A stretch of DNA of 5,122 nucleotides from Fimbriimonadia bacterium. Lineage in GTDB: Bacteria; Armatimonadota; Fimbriimonadia; Fimbriimonadales; Fimbriimonadaceae. Positions 1 to 5,122 of this stretch are shown one piece after another. Location of the stretch: contig JALGXY010000039.1 of assembly GCA_029824495.1 (NCBI GenBank), forward strand, positions 1-5,122. Direction: 5' to 3'. The translations under genes were made by a program, and so were the position numbers. How positions within the stretch are numbered: position 1 is the first letter of the stretch; every line of letters begins with the position of its first letter. The notes beneath the pieces are model-generated. The model was not told the origin of the DNA. It did not search any database and was given only the letters and a program-made list of their open reading frames with translations.

Positions 1-103
1 AGGGGAAGGTGTTCTCAAGGCCAAGGACCGGGCAGTCAAGTGTCAGATTCATGATCGATTCGTTGTTTTTCTTCGTTCCGTTTTCGGCGGCCGAATAGCT
101 CAT
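1..103 (-). CDS. Possible 5' part of an unrecognised gene, truncated by the left edge
   Basis: On the minus strand a frame is open from a stop at 130-128 to the window edge, with an ATG at 103-101 (reading MSYSAAENGTKK...) and a second at 52-50 (MNLTLDCPVLGLENTF...). I do not recognise the product. A hand count of the open codons gives about 50% GC at position 1, 38% at position 2 and 71% at position 3. That profile suits a real gene here better than the opposing plus-strand frame, which is also open from base 2 to 172. The start is uncertain because neither ATG has a well-spaced Shine-Dalgarno. The ATG at 103 overlaps by ATGA the stop of a tiny upstream ORF (126-100), which could couple its translation. 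It lies downstream of gcvT in the same direction. The N-terminus does not look like GcvH. It may be spurious. Confidence 0.35.
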   Translation of the reverse strand, partial: MSYSAAENGTKKNNESIMNLTLDCPVLGLENTFP

Positions 104-155
104 CTCCCAGACGAACTGGGCAGCATCTTAACTAATACGGGGCCATCGCCGCGCC

Positions 156-175
156 AAAAGGTTCATTTATGAGCC
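156..175 (-). terminator. Weak hairpin plus T-run just after gcvT
   Basis: Directly after the gcvT TAA, the minus strand reads GGCTCA, a TAAA loop, TGAACC, then TTTT. The stem is about six pairs with one C/A mismatch, so it is short and imperfect. The position is right for an intrinsic terminator of gcvT, but stability is low and read-through into the possible left-edge gene is plausible. Confidence 0.25.
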
Positions 176-176
176 G

Positions 177-1256
177 TTAGGCCCGCTTGAAGAACCGTCT
201 TGATACGATCTTGCCAGATTCGGCCTTGCCTCGGATCTCAACTTCGCAATCAAATCCGATTTTTATCTTTCTGTCGAGAAAGGCAAACCCGATTCCGCAC
301 TCAAGCATCGGGCTGTAGACCCCGCTTGAGACGCTGCCGACCTTCTCGCCATCGACCACAACATCGGCGCCGGCCGGGGGAATTCTTCGGCCCGACATCT
401 TGATGCCGCGCAGGAGGGGCGTGTTCTTATGGATCCGAACCTCGTCGATCTTGTCCGACCCGAGGAACTGCTTCTCTTCGTCGATCACCCAGCTCAGTCC
501 GGCAGCGAGAGGCGACATGTCGTCGCTCAGTTCGTGGCCGTAGAGAGGCAGGCCTGCTTCGACACGCAGCACGTCGCGCGAGCCGAGCCCGCACGGTTCA
601 ACTCTTGCCTCAACGAGAGACTTCCAGAGACCGGCAGCTTCATCGGCAGAGCAGATCAGCTCGAATCCATCCTCGCCTGTATAGCCCGATCTGGCGGCAA
701 ATGCCTCGACGCCAGCAAACTCGGCCTTAATGATGCCGAACATGCTTTGGGCGTTCAGCGCATCAGCATCGCTGCAGAGACCCGCGAGAATGGCAGTTGC
801 CTTGGGCCCCTGAACCGCGATCATCGCAGTCTGTTCAGTGTGATCTTCGATCTGCACTCCAAAGCTGTTCTGCGCGTTGATATGAGCGACATCTTTGGCG
901 TGATTTGCAGCGTTGACGACCATTCCGAATTCTTCATCACCGAGCCGGTAGACGATGATGTCGTCAACACAGCCGCCGGACTCATTGGTCAGAAGCGAGT
1001 ACTGTCCCGTCCCGTTTGTCAGGCTGCTCACGCTGTTGGCAGTGATCTGGTCGAGAAACTCGATCACCCGGTCACCAGAAAAGTGGAGGCGTGCCATGTG
1101 GCTCACGTCGAACATTCCAGCCCCTTCGCGCACAGCTTTCGATTCTGCGATGACGCTCTTGTATTGGACAGGCAGGCTGTACCCCGCGAAATCGACCATT
1201 CGGCCGCCTAAGGCGACGTGCTCTGCGTGCAGCGGCGTGGTGTTGACTTCACTCAC
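177..1256 (-). CDS. gcvT: Aminomethyltransferase (glycine cleavage system T protein)
   Basis: GcvT is the tetrahydrofolate-dependent subunit of the cytoplasmic glycine cleavage complex. It takes the aminomethyl group carried on lipoyl-GcvH and makes 5,10-methylene-THF and ammonia. With the GTG start at 1256 the protein is 359 aa, normal for the family. The N-terminus (TTPLHAEHVALGGRMVDFAG, residues 6-25) matches the usual family opening. Other family blocks are FDVSHM (49-54), GGCVDDIIVY (94-103, holding the conserved acidic pair that includes the catalytic Asp), RSGYTGEDGFE (189-199), RDVLRVEAGLPLYGHEL (227-243) and the C-terminal barrel motif SGVYSP...GIGFAFL (311-327). The frame is open 64 codons further upstream, but that stretch is unlike GcvT, and the ATG at 1295 lacks a Shine-Dalgarno. 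The GTG has no close Shine-Dalgarno either; a leader ORF appears to feed it. No gcvH or gcvP is visible nearby. All conserved blocks are intact. Confidence 0.97.
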   Translation of the reverse strand: MSEVNTTPLHAEHVALGGRMVDFAGYSLPVQYKSVIAESKAVREGAGMFDVSHMARLHFSGDRVIEFLDQITANSVSSLTNGTGQYSLLTNESGGCVDDIIVYRLGDEEFGMVVNAANHAKDVAHINAQNSFGVQIEDHTEQTAMIAVQGPKATAILAGLCSDADALNAQSMFGIIKAEFAGVEAFAARSGYTGEDGFELICSADEAAGLWKSLVEARVEPCGLGSRDVLRVEAGLPLYGHELSDDMSPLAAGLSWVIDEEKQFLGSDKIDEVRIHKNTPLLRGIKMSGRRIPPAGADVVVDGEKVGSVSSGVYSPMLECGIGFAFLDRKIKIGFDCEVEIRGKAESGKIVSRRFFKRA

Positions 1257-1282
1257 GTGTCGGAGTATCTCATACGGCCTCC
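1253..1282 (-). promoter_or_regulatory. Six-codon leader ORF with strong SD, overlapping the gcvT start
   Basis: On the minus strand, GGAGG (1282-1278) is followed four bases later by ATG (1273-1271), opening a six-codon ORF (MRYSDT) that ends in TGA at 1255-1253. That stop shares GTGA with the GTG start of gcvT. The GGAGG is 21 bases from the GTG, too far to serve it directly, and no standard start codon lies in the gcvT frame at a suitable distance. The arrangement therefore suggests translation of the leader followed by reinitiation on gcvT. The sequence facts are certain; use in the cell is inferred. Confidence 0.5.
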
Positions 1283-1355
1283 ATGAATGCAGCATGACAG
1301 ATGGGGCAGAAATGCAGAAAAACAGGATATCGGCAGCAATTCTTGATTGATTTCC

Positions 1356-1372
1356 GCGAACAGATGGCGAAC
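1356..1372. repeat. Direct repeat GCGAAC, 11-bp period
   Basis: GCGAAC occurs at 1356-1361 and 1367-1372, exactly 11 bp apart, so both copies face the same side of the helix. The pair ends two bases before the 27-bp palindrome. It could be a tandem protein-binding site, but a six-base repeat can arise by chance. Confidence 0.3.
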
Positions 1373-1374
1373 CA

Positions 1375-1401
1375 GCATGGTTTTTCAGGGAAAATTCATG
1401 C
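1375..1401. promoter_or_regulatory. 27-bp interrupted palindrome, candidate operator
   Basis: The dyad has the form GCATG-N2-TTTTC-N3-GAAAA-N2-CATGC, with ten perfectly matched pairs in two blocks around a 3-bp centre. It lies in the 190-bp region between divergent gcvT and the HTH gene, about 45 bases before the HTH start. The half-site spacing suits a dimeric DNA-binding protein. The regulator is unknown. The neighbouring HTH protein is one candidate, though region-4-type HTH proteins often bind non-palindromic sites. There is no U-run, so a terminator is unlikely. Confidence 0.45.
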
Positions 1402-1433
1402 AGGCGGTTGCCGGGACTTCTGGTGACCTCCGC

Positions 1434-1440
1434 AAGGGAG
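1434..1440 (+). promoter_or_regulatory. Shine-Dalgarno that fixes the HTH gene start
   Basis: AAGGGAG lies six bases before the ATG at 1447. This selects that start over the in-frame ATG at 1408, which would add 13 residues and has no comparable site. Confidence 0.7.
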
Positions 1441-1446
1441 AGCATC

Positions 1447-1905
1447 ATGGATTCCTACAGCCTGGAGGCTGCTGCGGAAGATCTTGTGGCAGCCATGCCA
1501 AGAGACAAGAAGCAGCCCCATTACACCGAGGAGACATTCAGCCGCAAGCTGCGCTATGCGCATGCCAACGAACCAGACGCTCATCGTCAGATACCGCCTC
1601 GCCCTCAGGAGAACTTGGCCGAGTTTGAGATGCTCGAAGCCGCCTCAGATGCCGGCCTCACCGAGTCGCAAATGGAGGTCTTGAAGCTGAGGATGGAGGG
1701 GCTGACGTTCCTCGAAATTGGGGAGCTGAGAGGCCATACCAAACAGGGGGCAATGAGCATCTTTGCCAGAGCAAAAAGGAAGCTGCTCGCCGTCTGGAAT
1801 CAGGCTGAACTTCACGGCATTGCTGGGGTCTATGCCGATGATCAAAAACGGAAAGGAAAGCCGAGCGCAATCCATCGGCACGACTTTCGCAGCTCGCGAC
1901 GATAG
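1447..1905 (+). CDS. Small protein with sigma-70 region-4/LuxR-type HTH
   Basis: This is a predicted cytoplasmic DNA-binding protein of 152 aa, probably a transcription regulator; its targets are unknown. Residues 71-117 form a typical region-4-like helix-turn-helix: GLTESQMEVLKLRMEGLTF, then EIGELRGHTKQGAMSIF with the recognition helix, then RAKRKLL. This follows the familiar pattern of a 'LTxxQxxVLxLRxEGLxxxEIxE' scaffold, a putative recognition helix and an 'RAxxKL' tail. No sigma region 2 precedes it: residues 1-70 are short, charged and partly disordered-looking (PPRPQEN near 50-55). The C-terminus (130-152) is strongly basic. It is divergently oriented to gcvT across a shared control region with a palindrome. 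It could be an orphan region-4 regulator, an anti-sigma-like partner or an autoregulator. The start is chosen on the Shine-Dalgarno at 1434-1440. The DNA-binding call is good; the biological role is not known. Confidence 0.8.
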   Translation: MDSYSLEAAAEDLVAAMPRDKKQPHYTEETFSRKLRYAHANEPDAHRQIPPRPQENLAEFEMLEAASDAGLTESQMEVLKLRMEGLTFLEIGELRGHTKQGAMSIFARAKRKLLAVWNQAELHGIAGVYADDQKRKGKPSAIHRHDFRSSRR

Positions 1906-1976
1906 TCACGACTTGCTGGAACTACTGAACTTCTGCGAACGATTCCCTGATCTGGCACGTCAATCCCACAGGAGAC

Positions 1977-1985
1977 TGGTACACT
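1977..1985 (+). promoter_or_regulatory. Possible extended -10 promoter of the TPR/envelope operon
   Basis: The 116-bp gap between the HTH gene and the next gene contains TGG-TACACT, an extended -10 (TGn) followed by a hexamer matching TATAAT at four of six positions. No convincing -35 lies 16-18 bases upstream. Transcription would begin near 1992, about 30 bases before the ATG at 2022. Read-through from the HTH gene is an equally likely source of mRNA, as I see no terminator after 1905. Confidence 0.25.
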
Positions 1986-2021
1986 TTTGGGCCGGTCTTC
2001 GTGACTGCTTGAGGGCTGAGT

Positions 2022-3275
2022 ATGTCGGATCAGAGTTCAAAACCGCGCATCAGTGTCGCTCAGGTGAAGAAGAGTGCTCTTCTTGACCTGGTGGCTGATG
2101 GTCAGCGTGCCTTGGGACAAGGGCGGGCTGAGGATGCTCTGCGGCTTTCAGAGTCGATCCTTGAATCTGATGCAGAACTGACCCAGGCCTTGGCGCTGAA
2201 AGGCGATGCTCTTGAACGGCTGGGCAGAATCGATGAAGCGCTCGAAACCTACGAGAAAGTCGTCAAACTGAGCCCAGATTCTCCGCTCGACCAGATCCGA
2301 GTGAACCACCTGAAGAAGCTGGCGGCTGCCGAGAATCTCGTCGAGCCTCAAGCCCCAAAACAGTCTCGCTCTGCGGTGTTGGCCGCAGCCGCGGCATTTG
2401 TCCTGGTGACCTCTGCCGGCGCAGCCGTCTGGATCACCAGCCAGAGCAGACCGGTAGAGCAGTCTGCAGCGCAGCCTGAGCTGCCGGAAGCAGTCAACTT
2501 TTCCGTCGCCCCTGTTCCAACCTCGACTGGCGGCGGCTTCACCGATGCCTACAATTCTCAGCCTCCTACAGGCGAGCTGGGCTCAGGTGACACAGGATTT
2601 GACTCGGCACAGCCCGATATTCCTGCCGGAAATGGCAGTGCGCCGATCACCACGCTGCAGGGAACGACAGGATCATCATCCCAGGTTCCGGATTCTGGAA
2701 ACGGTTTTGTGCCTGCGCCGGTCGTTCTTCCTGGTGCCGGGAGCCTCCCCAACTTGAATGCTGCCGGCGTCCAGCCGAATACCAACGCGGCCGGAAGCGG
2801 GGCGACCAATCAGGGCTTTGCGACGATCGATCCTGAACCGTTGGAGACCTCTGGCGGAGACCAAGCAAGCCGACGTCCCCCAGGGATCATTGATATCCGT
2901 CCCAGTGAGGATCAGTCGGAGGCAGGCTCTTCCACATCTTCGAGTGCCGGGACAGCTTCTGACTCGAACGAAGATAAGCTGCGGGTCACCACTCTGATCA
3001 GCGTGGCGCAGAACCACTATTTGAAAGGCGACTTTGCAAAAGCCGCCGCCGCATACGAAGAGGCGCTGCGTGCCGGTTCGAGCCCAGGAAGCACCAACCA
3101 GAGGCTCGCGCAGTGCTACGAGAAGCTGGGTCAGAAGGAGAAGGCGATAACGGCGTACAATAGAGCCATCGCCAACTACCGAGCCAGCAAGGCCTCTGGG
3201 GCCAAGAATCCGGATCTGATTGACAGATCGATCGCTGTCTGTGAGCAGGCAGTCAAAGTTCTGAAAGGAGCCTGA
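2022..3275 (+). CDS. Single-pass membrane protein with TPR domains on both sides
   Basis: The protein has 417 aa, with TPR motifs expected to mediate protein-protein contacts. Residues 20-88 hold about two TPRs (ALGQGRAEDALRLSESIL and LERLGRIDEALETYEKVV). Residues 117-139 form one hydrophobic Ala/Val-rich membrane segment preceded by Lys and Arg, predicting a cytoplasmic N-terminus. Residues 140-318 are a long low-complexity linker rich in Pro, Gly, Ser, Asn and Thr, likely disordered. Residues 320-393 carry about two more TPRs (HYLKGDFAKAAAAYEEAL and CYEKLGQKEKAITAYNRA) that would lie outside the membrane. GAGGG at 2011-2015, six bases before the ATG, supports the start, and an in-frame stop at 2010-2012 precludes extension. 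It ends 5 bp before the next gene, whose Shine-Dalgarno sits inside its last codons. No enzymatic motif is visible. A scaffold or assembly role in the envelope is inferred. Confidence 0.88.
   Translation: MSDQSSKPRISVAQVKKSALLDLVADGQRALGQGRAEDALRLSESILESDAELTQALALKGDALERLGRIDEALETYEKVVKLSPDSPLDQIRVNHLKKLAAAENLVEPQAPKQSRSAVLAAAAAFVLVTSAGAAVWITSQSRPVEQSAAQPELPEAVNFSVAPVPTSTGGGFTDAYNSQPPTGELGSGDTGFDSAQPDIPAGNGSAPITTLQGTTGSSSQVPDSGNGFVPAPVVLPGAGSLPNLNAAGVQPNTNAAGSGATNQGFATIDPEPLETSGGDQASRRPPGIIDIRPSEDQSEAGSSTSSSAGTASDSNEDKLRVTTLISVAQNHYLKGDFAKAAAAYEEALRAGSSPGSTNQRLAQCYEKLGQKEKAITAYNRAIANYRASKASGAKNPDLIDRSIAVCEQAVKVLKGA
3264..3270 (+). promoter_or_regulatory. Shine-Dalgarno supporting a TTG start
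   Basis: AAAGGAG lies ten bases before TTG at 3281 and inside the last codons of the preceding gene. It supports the TTG start, which yields a clean signal peptide, and points to translational coupling of the two genes. Confidence 0.65.
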
Positions 3276-3280
3276 CCGCT

Positions 3281-4873
3281 TTGAGATTAAGGACAGCACT
3301 TGTTGCGCTGGGCTGCTGCCTGACTTCGATTTCGTTTGCAGTCACCAAAGTGTTGGTTGTCCAGCAGAAGTACAAAGATCTGCCCGATGAAGCGGTGGAT
3401 ATCCAGATTGCCAGCGACCTCTCTGGCGAGCTCAAAAAGGGCGCTAAAGTTGTCACCATTGTCTGGTCCGCGGCCGATGACCTGTTCCGCTCGTATATCA
3501 ATGACGGCACACTGGTCGATCCACCAGAGTATCCGGACAATGATCAGATACGTGATGTTGCCAAGAAGCTCGGAGTAGAGTACATCTTGATCGTGCAGGC
3601 GATGCGGCAGGACAAAAACGTCTACCCGCGCGGCTGGTTTTATAAAGCAGGCGGAAAGGAGATCTGGTCTTATCAGGAGAAGAAGGGCGAAGGCTCTCCT
3701 TCATTTTCTGTCGAGATCGGCGGATCCGTCGACATGGCTTCAGTCATCGATTCAATCGCCAAAACCTGGGCGATTCAGATCAACTCTGGCCCGCTAAAAG
3801 ATCTCAAAGTCGATCCTCGTCTTCGTCCAATCGACCCGATCGACGATACAAATGCGCCGCTTCCGGAAGTCACATCTTCGACTGGCGAAGAGGCTCTCAA
3901 ACGTGCCGATGAACTGATCGCACAAGGCCGCCCAGACCTCGCGATTCTCATCCTCAAAGATGCTATCGATCAGAACCCATCAGAGCCGACCCGTCGCCTG
4001 AAACTGGCTGAGCTGCTCTCAAAGCAGGGGCTCCACCTTCTTTCTGCAAGTGAAGCCCGAAGAGCCGCTCTTCTTTCACCTGACAACCCAGAGGTCTGGT
4101 TGAGCGCAGCCCGCGCGGAGATCCTGGCGGGCCGACCGGAGGTGGCGAAGAATGATGTCAACGAGGGCCTGGCACGTGGTGTGACTGGCGCAAAGGCAAA
4201 GCGTCTGCTCGGCGACATCCATCTGATGAACGGCGACCTCGAAAAGGCCGAAACCAACTATCGAGAGTCGTTCAAGTTAGAGGCGGCGCCGGAGACAGCT
4301 CTGGGCGCTGCGATCGTCTTTGCACTGCAGGGCAAGACAGCCGATGCGGTCGGAATGATCAAAGCCGCAGAGATGGTCGATGAGGCAAAGCGCAGCGAAG
4401 GGTACGCCTTCGCGATTCAGATGATTGACCGGACAGCAGACGCGACCGGCCAGGCTCTTAGAGACCTCATTCCGATGATTCGGCTCGGTGAAAACAGAGA
4501 GGCGAGTGAGGCACAAGCCCTCGATTTCAGCCGCCAAGCTGCGGCCTTTGCTGACATCCTCACACTCTTGTCTCCACCAAAAGTTCACCTTCGGTCCCAT
4601 GTCCGGCGCGATCTGGCACAGAAACTGCTGGCTCAATCAGCAGCAGAGGTGTTGGCATTCGCCCGCACCGGCGACCCTGGAATGGGCGGCGAAGCGACAA
4701 TCAGTCTCGGAGAGGCTCTCTACTCGCTTCAAGCTGTCCGCGAACTGCACCGGCTGGAGCTGGAGTTCGGCATGATCGATCCAGGGCAGGATGCTGAAGA
4801 GGTCGAAGAAAATGTTGGTGACAATTCTGGTGTTGGTGTTGGTGTCAGGAATCCTGGCGTCGATGCTCTTTGA
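3281..4873 (+). CDS. Exported protein: alpha/beta N-terminal domain plus TPR repeats
   Basis: The 530-aa product starts at TTG. Residues 1-20 form a signal peptide: Arg-rich n-region, hydrophobic core, and likely signal peptidase I cleavage after SFA. The Cys pair at 12-13 does not fit a lipobox. Residues 22-175 look like an alternating strand/helix domain (KVLVVQQ; a helix at 38-52; KVVTIVWS; then DQIRDVAKKLGVEYILIVQ at 88-106). That pattern recalls the TolB-N/CsgG-like folds of envelope proteins, but I cannot assign a family. Residues 204-365 contain TPR-like helical pairs (LIAQGRPDLAILILKDAI; EILAGRPEVAKNDVNEGL; IHLMNGDLEKAETNYRES). Residues 370-500 are mostly helical with no known motif. 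The last 25 or so residues are acidic, then Gly/Val-rich, and are encoded within an 83-bp overlap with the next gene, so they are probably not conserved. Its location would be the periplasm or cell surface. Function is unknown; partnership with the adjacent TPR membrane protein is inferred. Confidence 0.85.
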   Translation: MRLRTALVALGCCLTSISFAVTKVLVVQQKYKDLPDEAVDIQIASDLSGELKKGAKVVTIVWSAADDLFRSYINDGTLVDPPEYPDNDQIRDVAKKLGVEYILIVQAMRQDKNVYPRGWFYKAGGKEIWSYQEKKGEGSPSFSVEIGGSVDMASVIDSIAKTWAIQINSGPLKDLKVDPRLRPIDPIDDTNAPLPEVTSSTGEEALKRADELIAQGRPDLAILILKDAIDQNPSEPTRRLKLAELLSKQGLHLLSASEARRAALLSPDNPEVWLSAARAEILAGRPEVAKNDVNEGLARGVTGAKAKRLLGDIHLMNGDLEKAETNYRESFKLEAAPETALGAAIVFALQGKTADAVGMIKAAEMVDEAKRSEGYAFAIQMIDRTADATGQALRDLIPMIRLGENREASEAQALDFSRQAAAFADILTLLSPPKVHLRSHVRRDLAQKLLAQSAAEVLAFARTGDPGMGGEATISLGEALYSLQAVRELHRLELEFGMIDPGQDAEEVEENVGDNSGVGVGVRNPGVDAL

Positions 4874-5122
4874 CCAGTCCGACTCCTCAGTCTCAATCAT
4901 CAAAGGTGCCTCGGCACGACTTCTCGCACCGGGCGGAGCAATCAAGACTACGGTCTATGACTTGGATGGTCCGGTGATCACACTCGACGCAGAAGACGCT
5001 GATCTCTCAGTCTTGGCACGCGGGGCATTCGTTGTTCTGAAATCACCCTGTGCGAAAGGCCTCGCTTCGCAGGAGGCAGAGGTTGTCAGCACCGACGGCA
5101 AGCTCGTTATCAAGGCGACAGG
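4791..5122 (+). CDS. Signal-anchored LptC/OstA-like envelope protein, 3' truncated
   Basis: About 110 residues are visible before the window ends. The N-terminus (MLKRSKK, then a hydrophobic stretch at residues 8-27, MLVTILVLVLVSGILASMLF) is a typical N-in membrane anchor. The remainder is beta-rich with alternating motifs such as IKTTVYDLDGPVITLDAEDA (45-64) and a later AEVVSTDGKLVIKA, which resemble the repeating strands of LptC/LptA (OstA-like) jellyrolls in lipopolysaccharide export. Family membership is a pattern-based guess and the rest of the gene is missing. The ATG at 4791 gives the basic n-region. ATG at 4812 is an alternative, with GAAGAGG (4796-4802) nine bases upstream, but it would lose the positive residues. 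A TGA at 4773-4775 prevents a longer start. It overlaps the upstream gene by 83 bp, indicating coupling. Confidence 0.65.
   Translation, partial: MLKRSKKMLVTILVLVLVSGILASMLFDQSDSSVSIIKGASARLLAPGGAIKTTVYDLDGPVITLDAEDADLSVLARGAFVVLKSPCAKGLASQEAEVVSTDGKLVIKAT
4829..4846 (+). repeat. Three tandem GGTGTT-type hexamers in a gene overlap
   Basis: GGTGTT, GGTGTT and GGTGTC follow one another inside the overlap of the exported TPR gene and the LptC-like gene. The same bases encode Gly-Val repeats at the tail of the first and Val/Leu of the membrane anchor in the second. Gain or loss of a unit would keep both frames. Three copies is short, so it may simply reflect hydrophobic codon use. Confidence 0.6.

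Noticed and set aside
83..95. Perfect 13-bp palindrome TTCGGC-G-GCCGAA
   Set aside because: It lies inside the possible left-edge coding frame, has no following T-run and is easily produced by GC-rich codons.
429..1211. Plus-strand ORF of 260 codons opposite gcvT
   Set aside because: It is wholly antisense to well-conserved gcvT and its translation shows no recognisable motifs; long antisense ORFs are common in GC-rich genes.
1257..1446. Glycine riboswitch upstream of gcvT
   Set aside because: Glycine riboswitches are known before gcv genes, but I see no tandem aptamer-like conserved blocks in this region on the minus strand; it is also short once the leader ORF is removed.
1880..1914. Repeated CACGACTT (1880-1887 and 1907-1914)
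   Set aside because: Only two 8-bp copies, one of them in coding sequence and with no helical phasing; likely chance.
2676..3299. Minus-strand ORF of 207 codons opposite the TPR membrane protein
   Set aside because: It is antisense to a frame with clear TPRs, has an Arg/Gly/Leu-rich composition typical of shadow frames, and lacks domains.
3281..3340. Lipoprotein signal (Cys at residues 12-13) in the exported TPR protein
   Set aside because: The residues before the Cys do not fit the lipobox, and a conventional Ala-x-Ala-like cleavage site after residue 20 is more plausible.

Overview
The window looks like a chromosomal segment of a moderately GC-rich, diderm bacterium. The outer-membrane inference rests only on a possible LptC-like protein at the right edge and on an exported protein before it. 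The style of the TPR and envelope genes recalls Armatimonadota (Fimbriimonadia-like lineages), but no phylogenetic marker is present and this is a weak guess. There are no transposases, CRISPR arrays, tRNAs, rRNAs or phage genes.

Layout. Bases 1-176 hold the 3' flank of gcvT, with a weak hairpin plus T-run, and possibly the first part of another minus-strand gene running off the left edge. Bases 177-1256 (minus) encode a complete glycine-cleavage T protein (GcvT, 359 aa). Its GTG start overlaps the stop of a six-codon leader ORF that has its own strong Shine-Dalgarno. Bases 1257-1446 are a divergent intergenic region with a 27-bp interrupted palindrome and a helically phased direct repeat. 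Bases 1447-1905 (plus) encode a 152-aa protein with a sigma-70 region-4/LuxR-type helix-turn-helix but no other sigma domain. After a 116-bp gap, which may hold an extended -10 promoter, three plus-strand genes are tightly packed. The first (2022-3275) is a single-pass membrane protein with TPRs on both sides of the membrane. The second (3281-4873) is an exported protein with an N-terminal alpha/beta domain and TPRs. The third (4791 to the right edge) is a signal-anchored protein resembling LptC/OstA-fold proteins.

How they may work together. GcvT is housekeeping one-carbon metabolism and appears unrelated to the plus-strand genes, apart from sharing a divergent control region with the HTH gene. 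The three right-hand genes have a 5-bp gap and an 83-bp overlap, so they are probably co-transcribed and translationally coupled. All three are predicted to be membrane-anchored or exported, which suggests an envelope-related scaffold or transport module. That functional link is inference from architecture and order only.
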